The position numbers and the translations under genes were made by a program. Source: Kappaphycus alvarezii (taxonomy: Eukaryota; Rhodophyta; Florideophyceae; Gigartinales; Solieriaceae). From it: DNA of 64,000 nt. Below the pieces are notes generated by a model. That model was not told where the DNA came from and ran no database searches. It saw only the letters and a program-made list of their open reading frames with translations. The stretch lies in contig NADL03000748.1 in NCBI GenBank assembly GCA_002205965.3, positions 682,001-746,000 on the forward strand. The letters are read 5' to 3'. Each line of letters opens with the position of its first letter. Position 1 is the first letter of the stretch. This document shows positions 55,980-64,000 of the stretch, in pieces.

Positions 55980-56560
55980 GGAAGCCAATCTATCTTTTAA
56001 ACTCCTATTTATTGACTGGTAGCTTGTAGCGCTTAAGGAAACAAATACTAAGAATTTGGCCCTCATTTTTGCTCCAACCTTTCTAGCCCCACAACTTTTT
56101 TGCAGCTCCCGCGTAAGTGGCTGTATATGCTTTATAATCTTTGGTTTGCTATCTTTGCCTTTTTGAATGATCTCCTGGGAACATCTTCCTTTTTCAGAAT
56201 TCTTCCTTCCCTCTCCACGCGTGCAATAGTTTTCTTAGCAGTTATGAGAGAGGACTTCATCTCTACAATGATGGTCGGACACCAATCTACCTCTGGAGGA
56301 CTGCATACGAAACTCTTTTGCTTCACTTTCCTCTGCAGGCCCAAGTTTTTATTACTCTACTTAAGTTTCGCCTGGCTTTTAATTCTTCTGATTCTCGTCC
56401 ATCAAAACAAGGAGATAAATTCCCTTACAATGATTAAAAGAGAGAAAGTTCCTCCTAATCCTTGTACTGGCACAGTTCAAGGCCTTTTTAATACCTCAAA
56501 ACATTTTTTTTCCGTCCAGTACCTGAGTAAATTATTTTTCGTTTATTGAATGATAAAGCT
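55980..56560. other. Small island of higher GC, coding strand unclear
   Basis: A 149-codon frame on + (56100-56549) is the longest in the right half, but it is dominated by L, F and S. A shorter - strand frame (56344-56132: KSSLITAKKTIARVEREGRI, KKEDVPRRSFKKAKIANQRL) has the better composition. I call neither as a gene. It may be a small transposon remnant. Confidence 0.25.
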
Positions 56561-59500
56561 AAGGGACTCGATACACGACCAAAATAGGGAAAGTATGGAT
56601 AATTAGCCAAATTTACGAGCATAAAAATAATTATCCTAGTGTAAACTTGTAAATTTGGACCGAAGCATCCTAAAGTATTTTAACATATCTCATATGAACC
56701 ACTAACGGTCGAAAACTAGACTCGAGATAAGTACTCTAGTTTTAAGGCAATCTTCGTTGATACAAATTCTTTGTTATATATCAAGCTCAATGAATATAAT
56801 TTATTGATTATAGATACCATATATCATCTGAAATGATCAGATATTATTAGAAGCTTTACCCTAAAATCGGGATATTTCAACGTTATTTTTCATTTTTATT
56901 TACCTCGACGCAAGCTGCACCAAGTTGTCCCAAAACTCATATTTCATGTTTTAAAAGGCTGAGCATACACTTTTTGTAGATCTAATATTTTCTATAAGAG
57001 AAATTATTGTAGTAAAGAGCATTCACGAGAGTGGTAAAAATTCTACGACATTCTAGAATTTCTACTCAAGAAAATTTTTTTGGAGGAAAATTCCAACAAG
57101 AAAGGTTACTCTCCCTTGAACTACGAAATTATCTCCAAAGATGACAAAATATGATCAAAAATAGGTTCTAAAAAACTAAATGTATATATTGTTTCCGTTA
57201 CTAATACTTAATAAATATCTAGTAAGATTTCTTTACATTTTATGATTTAATGAAAAAAGGTAGTAAAAAGTTATGAATGATTGGCGTTCACATCCAAAGA
57301 AGTACTTTCTTGAAATATTTAGGAATTAGTTGAATGAAACTCGGAAAAACAAGCAAAGCTCAGTCTTTTGGAAGATTATTTCAATTACTCACGTAATAAT
57401 GAATATAGCTCGCAATTTAAGTTACAGTGGGGCTTCTGAAGGGATCCATGAAGAATAAATAATTTGGAATGAACTATTACTCCCAAATTAGGTCTTAAAT
57501 AAGGTTCTGAACAAGTGATGATATGTTCACTTCATTACATGTTGCTTTTCTACAGGCAATATCGTTAATTTAATCAATATAATCGTAAATGATTGAATTC
57601 ATACCTCTTTCAAGGAGATTAACTCCTTCAAAAGTGAGTATTTATTTCCATCCATTCTTTTCGGAGTATATTCCCAAAATAACCCTTCAATTTGGTTTTA
57701 AATAAGTTTTCCAATCAGTACAAGACTCCTATTTCAATATCTGTCTTTCAGTAAGTCCTATAAAGTATTCAAAACATGAAGAAGATAGCATTTTGATTGA
57801 AGAGATACAAAAACGTGCTGGAAGGAATTTTTGTCTTAATGAGTACATATGTATCTGAGAACTATCCTTCACATCGTTGCTGAGAATTTTCAACGTCAAA
57901 AATACTTGACCCTCTACCTCTTCAAAAACTATATAAGTCGATCTTTTCCTTTAAAAATAATCTTTTCTAATTATTTCAGTTGCTACGACCCTTGTTACGA
58001 AAAGTTTTACTTTTGGTTACATTGGAACTAATTTCTAAGTTTTTTGAGATGCTTCCTTTGAGTGCTTCAGAACACCGGAAGGTAATAAATGGCAACGGTA
58101 CTCTTAGACGTTTTTTGTATTTTCGAAAGACTATCAATACCAACTCTTTTGTTCTAAATTTCTGTTCGACAATTCCACAGGTTCTAAGGAAAGAGAGAAA
58201 AGAGGACTTGATGGATTTAGTAAAGAGCTCATATGGGGGGAAGGATATGAAGTTTGCGGTGTAGGAGAAAGTTTGCAGACAATACACATAAACAAAAAAA
58301 AGAAACAAAATATACTCGGGTTAATTGTTGAATTGAGATCGGACTGAAAGTGCAGGGAATCAATGGATCATTTTTTATCAAAATTGCAATTTTATGGCCC
58401 CCCAAGAGCCATAAACGACTATTACTGTGTTTAAATAGTTTAATTAAGACGTAAACCCGTAGAAATTGAGTAGCGTCTATAATTTGAAATCAATTAGATC
58501 TTATCATACTTTCCAGAATACTTACAACCAGTTTTTGAAGTAATTCCTGATTCTTTTATTACTTTGCAGTAAATTTTAGAATTGATTGGTTCTTTTGCTC
58601 GAACATCTTCCACCTTACTTTATTATGTAAAGTCATTTTGTAGCATATAAATTATGTCTTGATTTTTCTTCTTTCTAAAGCAGGTAAGCAATATTTTATT
58701 AGAATGCTCGGAGAGATTTTCTTTGCTATTTTAGTGGGTATTTTTACTTCGTTACAAATCTACCAAAAAAAGATATCCTCTCCAAGCTACGTCAAATAAA
58801 AGCAAATTGAGGAAAAATGCTGCTAGTAGATATTTTACAGGGCCTAGCCATGGGTTCTGTCTGAATTTCAAGTTTAGTCTGAGTTTTTTGAAAAAAAGTT
58901 TTCAATATAACGTCTTTAATAGGATCAATTAGAATTTAGTATTTACGAAAAATATTTTTGAATAGCGTAATCAGTGAGCCACAAAAAGTTTTAATTGAAA
59001 CATTTTCAAATGTACTGTGACAATTTTTGTCTTTAACAATCAAATCTTGAAGTAATTTTAACTGTGGGATTAAATTTCTTCCATGAACTTCTCTGCAAAG
59101 ACTGTAGAAGTTGCTGCTCCAATGAAGCTTCAAAGTGAAAGTAGCTACCCTTGTTTATATTAGTGGACAGCAAAATCCGTTCTCAGTGCGTATGCGTGAA
59201 AAAAGGGATTTTTTAGAACTTATAGATTACTTTATGATCATTTTGGAGTTTCTTATCTCACAAAACTTGGGTTAAAAGAGCAGAGCACGTCTGAACTCAA
59301 ATATTATCGTATTAAGGGTTCGCTTTATAAACTATTATTCTAACACCGGCTACCGCTGCCGTTAAGAAAAACTTGATCCAATATTACATGGAAGGATGAA
59401 AGAAAAGTTAATGCCGAAAAGAGACCAGTCATTCTTGCTCTCATATAAAGCGATGCAAAAGGACACATTAATAACAAAACTAATGAAAATAATGGGATTC

Positions 59501-62500
59501 TTGATAAACTATCTATTCATGCAAAAATATTTTGGGTAAAATATCTCTATTCATAACATTCATCTTAATGGATATCGAAAGATTATAATAAACTTAATTT
59601 AAAGGATGACCTCAACAGTAAAAAAATTTAGAGTATATAAATAATTTCATTTAAAAAATTAAAAAGAACCAGTCATATTTCCCAAGATGTGGTTATAACG
59701 TAACTGAAGTACCTAATATTTGATTAGTTAAGCAAAAAATATATTTTGCTTAGATCATCATGCTTGCAAAGATTCTTTTAATTAATAATCAAAACAATAC
59801 TGGGAAACAATCACTTGGCATCATTTACCTGTAACTAGGAACAAATACATCCTCTGAATAGGAATATGGATATCAAACAAAATCAAATATACCTTAAACA
59901 GGTAAGTTCCGTTCATTTCAATTATTTCATGGAATATTCCAATCTGTGATACTACCATTACAAGCCGAGATGGCCATTAAATATAATTTCATTGTAGCAC
60001 AAACGCTTCAAATTGTATTAAACCATTCCATATCGCCCAATTCGCTGAACTTGAAATAATTTCCCCAACATGCTATTCTAAAACCGGGGTCAGCTAGTCA
60101 TTGTTCCATTTTCTAAAAATTACAGAGAGAAAAAAAATACTCTGTGTCTCACTTTCTTCATTAATGATACTTATAAAATCGCTCACGCCGTAATTTTCCA
60201 GCTCTTGTCTATTTCAGGGTTATTATACTAGCAATATGTAACTTTTAATAATGCTCCTTTGTCAAAAATGAGAAAAATACTTCAATATTTCAGTTATAAT
60301 TTAATTTTAATGTTTCGAAAAACAAATTATATTTTCAATTTTGCCTGTTTAAAATCCAAGCAGATTTTTATATGTTTGTTTTATGTGGAGCTGGAGATTT
60401 TTGGTTCCATTCATGGACAATATTTATCCTAAAAAGTTATGAATTATTTCTACATTTCTAATTTTAAAAAGAACAGAATCCGGACAATTTTATGTTTCAA
60501 TTGCTAATTTTAAAACTCTGTACAACCGAGAAAGTAATATTGGGAACAATTAATTGAAATAAATTTTTCCATTTATTCTTGTCAGGCACAATAACGCATC
60601 CTTTCCTATCATTTCTGTGAATAATTGGATTAGAATAAATAATTTTTTTGTTGTAATTTTTATATGATTTCTCGCATTTATATATTCATTTTTTAAAATT
60701 CGAAAGAAACTTTTCCAAGAATCGAGAGGTTTTTATAGTTCTTTTTCTATTTTAGACACAATATTTTAAAAAATTATATGAATTCAAGATACCGCATTAT
60801 ATGGAAATTTCTCGGTTTTGATAACCTTTTTGTCTCTAAAGGTTTGAACATGTTCAATACAACTCCAAGGCTCATAATTATACCTTTAAAATAGAGGATT
60901 GAGAACTGAATTTCGAACCAATGTGTAAATCCTGAAACGTACTAGGGCTTGCAGAGGAAAATTGATGTTGTTTATTTCTATAGATTACTAAGATAAAATG
61001 TTTTTAGGGGAAACCAAGAAGTGAGAACTCAAAATCCAGGGGATTCATTAAGATCTTGAAATATTTTTTCGGAAGAATATTCGTAGCTGATGTTGAAAAC
61101 CCTCCCCCTTCGGACATAATTGTAACTTAATGGATTAATTTTTTTGTTTGTTACAGTTAGGTACCCATTTATTGGCTTACGCTCTTTAATGTGAACCTAA
61201 TTTTATCCAGAGCCATTTTCAAACACTTTCAATCAAAAAAAACATAAATTTACATTCAGTTCTGTTTCTCCTTTAATAGTAAATTCGTTCACCTATGTCT
61301 ACTTCCTCTTTCCAGGATCAAAGTAACCCATTATAGCTTGGAGAAATTAGTCATTGCAATAAGTCCATTCCGCAGGAATCTATAAGCTCAAAAAGCTCAT
61401 AAATGCATGAGATTGTTACAAAATACACATAACAGATACATAAATTGATTAGAGGTAATGTCGAAGAAAATTGTTATAAAAAGTAAATTTTATAATATAT
61501 TACTGGTACATCCGAATAGATACCCAAACAATTGCAAATTTATGCCTTCTTCAATTTATAATGGTTGTATACCAGAACTTCGAGTGGACTAACGCTTTTC
61601 ACTGTCCCCTCTAAATTACTCTATGATTCCGGTCGTTCCGTAATGTGCTGTCCAGATCAATCTGGAAAAAATTATTGCAAAAAGGGAGTGTTTTCATCAT
61701 TATAGATATAAAATTCCGTTAATATTAGGTATATCTATTATATGTAACCAATGATTTCAGTTTATTTGTACCTGTTACGTGACTAATTACAAGTCAAAAG
61801 GCCTTACAGTCACCCAGGAATCTTTTTAGTCAATAAATATTTAGGCGGGCATATTCGTCCCCTACTGTCATTCTTTCGTTAAGAAAAGAAAAGTAGTAGC
61901 GAACTATGTTACTAAGCCAGTTTTATTATTTCATTTTCGGTAGTAGATTAACACATTATTAAGCATTGCCTCGGTAAACAACACTTTATCATATTACTTT
62001 TCAATTTTTATGCGCATTTTATAACTTCCCATTTTCCCATATCAATTTTTCAAATTTTCTGCTTTCACAGGCCTTTTTTTCAGATTTATGTCATTTCAAC
62101 ACATATGCTCAAAATAATTTCAGGACAAGATATTTTTCCAAGAATACGTGCTGAAAGTTTTAGGTTCCAAACTTTCCTTACAGAAATAATCTATTCCGTT
62201 ATAGGATTTTCTCTGATTTCCCCCAAATTTTTTGTCTAGCCGCAAAATAATTTCGAAGACATTCAAAACATACTGTAAGCCGCAACTAGTTTAAATTTAA
62301 ATCCTAAGAGGTAAAGTAATCTACAGGGTATTCAGAAAAGAGTTCATCGTTAGAGCTAAACGGGCCAATGTCCTCATAATAATTTTGGAACTTTTTCTTT
62401 CTGTGAGAATTGATACCGTTATCTCTCTTTATGAATACCACAAAAATTGCACCTGTTGGTTTACTACGGGACTTTAAATTGTCATGGGGGTATCAGTTTC

Positions 62501-64000
62501 GACTTTTTTGACCCCTTTTTCGTTAAAACTAGCATGTTATGTTAATGGGCTAGAATTATGGCATAAGTCTCCAGGTATTATATTTTTTAAGGGCTGAATG
62601 GGTGGAACAAACTTTTACTTCATCGAAAACCCCTTTATGAGTAACAATTGTATCCCTAAAAATTCTGTAGTTTGAACCTCATTTTTTTTCGTTTAAAATA
62701 CTTCAAATGTAGTTTTCAAATCAAATATTTATATTGCTATTCAGAAGTTTAATCAAGAAACTTTTCTCCTTAAACATTACTAATCCACTCAGGAAAGGAA
62801 TGCAACACAGTTGTACATTGGTACAGAGAGCTTTGCAATATACAGTACTTAGAGAGTCAAACAGTAAATACTTGATACTAAACACATTTAAAGTGGAGGC
62901 TTGGTGTGGAGTTAAAGGTTGCAGATAAAGATGGACTCCGCTACACCGCCCATTTGAAATATACAGTAGACTCTTTCAATCTAATCGCCTGTGGCTGTCA
63001 TTAATGTTCCTGTTTTCTATCCCTTCGTACATTTTATTAAATTTTGATGTCCAAAAAGCTTTCGATTACCTTCAGGGACGAAGTAAATCGATTTTGATGG
63101 GTTTTTGTCAATACTCATTTAAGAAAAATGCAGTATTCGTAATTGGAAATTATGGAGCTCGTAAAATACATATGATACTCGTTTCAACGTAGATTACTAG
63201 TTAATTAGCGCGCTTAGATCTGCGCCGGTTTGGAAAATTTTATGGAGTTGTGCTTAAAAATTAAATAAATATATACAAAAAAAAATTATGATTACGACTC
63301 TTGCATTATTTTGCAATCTTTAAGTTGTGCAAAGAACGGGAAAGATAAACGGGTAATCTTAAAATCAGAGTATGAAAATCTAAAATCTGCTTCTTTAGAA
63401 AACTTAATTTTAGTTCATTAATTAATTAATCTATAACACTGAGATCTTCAATACCACGTCCAAATTTCGTCGTTTTAATGTAGTTATCCAAATTTTCTAC
63501 ACAAATTCTCCTTTTTTATTTCATTCCACTGAATTGCATCATTTTCTTGTTCTGAAATTTTCATTAACGGTAATTTTTACAGAGTTATAACTGGCTAAAT
63601 TAGTTTAGTCCTGTATAGTAGTACCTAAATTCCTTTTATCAATTTCTATTATTTCATTTTCCATTATATATACAGAGATTAACTTTTCTTTATTACATAT
63701 TTATATATATATAGTACATTATATTACGCCCATATGTGGTTACAAGAGAGAAAATATAATGTGCAAATATAATTTAACTAAGCTCTTGTTACCAGATAGG
63801 ACTTTAAACTCTGTTGAAATATTTCTATATGAGGTTTTTAACTATTAAGAAGCATAATAAAGGGCGGATCCCAATCAATTGTTAGGTATTATGCTTTCAT
63901 TAAACAGCAGCCAATCTTCACGTTTAATTTAACTTGCTATTTTCACCCCAGAACGGTAAAGCATCTGAGTGTCCCGATCTCGGAGCTTTCGCGAGATGAT
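56561..64000. other. AT-rich desert to the end of the window
   Basis: Dense stops in all frames, many A and T runs and a short TA tract near 63700-63710. The frames at 57980-58264 (+) and 58308-57976 (-) overlap each other and cannot both be real. No feature is supported. Confidence 0.45.

Noticed and set aside
42150-56470. Shared 13-mer GTACTGGCACAGT at about 42156 and 56464
   Set aside because: Identity does not extend beyond the 13 bases, and a window of this size is expected to contain many such chance pairs.
56100-56549. 149-codon + strand ORF, suggestive of a membrane protein
   Set aside because: Hydrophobicity comes from T-rich codons. The opposite strand has a more protein-like frame, and no motif or neighbour supports it.
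42352-64000. Search for tRNA, rRNA, CRISPR-like arrays and LTR pairs in the right-hand desert
   Set aside because: No T-arm box with a matching acceptor stem, no regularly spaced repeats and no paired long repeats were seen by eye.

Overview
Organism and overall character. This is eukaryotic, repeat-dominated DNA with no intact host gene that I can recognise. Most of the window is AT-rich and nearly free of open frames. Set into it are clearly more GC-rich blocks that are transposable elements. The combination of a chromodomain-bearing Ty3/gypsy element, a pogo-type element, a Plavaka/Tnp2-type CACTA relative and a PIF/Harbinger element, plus two short intron-like segments with CTGAT and CTAAC branch-point-like boxes, fits a large, transposon-swollen fungal genome (a rust-like basidiomycete would fit). 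That assignment is inference; the sequence alone does not fix the taxon.

Layout. (1) 1-2960: AT-rich, nothing supported. (2) About 2961-14370: a decayed PIF/Harbinger element, with its DDE transposase on the + strand (3160-4195) and its Myb/SANT-like partner gene on the - strand (13318-14034). It is split by an 8.4-kb Plavaka/Tnp2-type element at 4809-13214, bounded by 40-bp terminal inverted repeats and a 3-bp AGC target duplication. The inserted element carries a broken transposase (10535-12447, +), a divergent coiled-coil accessory frame (9391-10412, -) and a cytosine-rich proline-rich frame (5185-6709, +). (3) 14371-24282: mostly AT-rich, with patches that still read like protein (15336-15948, 16532-16798, 17871-18430, 18820-20663, 22150-23330) but match nothing I recognise. 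(4) 24283-38258: a complete but dead Ty3/gypsy chromovirus, with LTRs of 769 and 785 bp, a CGCC(A/G) target duplication, gag, protease, RT, RNase H, integrase and chromodomain in order on the + strand, and an unusual long reading frame on the - strand between pol and the 3' LTR. A 2.2-kb pogo-type element (26713-28932, transposase on -) sits inside gag and is flanked by TA. (5) 38259-64000: AT-rich desert with one good fossil reading frame (40302-40808, -) and weaker patches.

How the parts relate. The window is a record of successive insertions: Plavaka-like into Harbinger, and pogo into chromovirus. Each junction is readable from terminal repeats and target duplications. Where pogo entered gag, the two gag halves lie in the same reading phase once the element and one TA are removed. 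All four elements are inactivated by nonsense codons and frameshifts, and several catalytic or metal-binding residues of the chromovirus are replaced. Many stops are of the CGA-to-TGA kind, which would fit cytosine deamination, but I could not compute the mutation spectrum.
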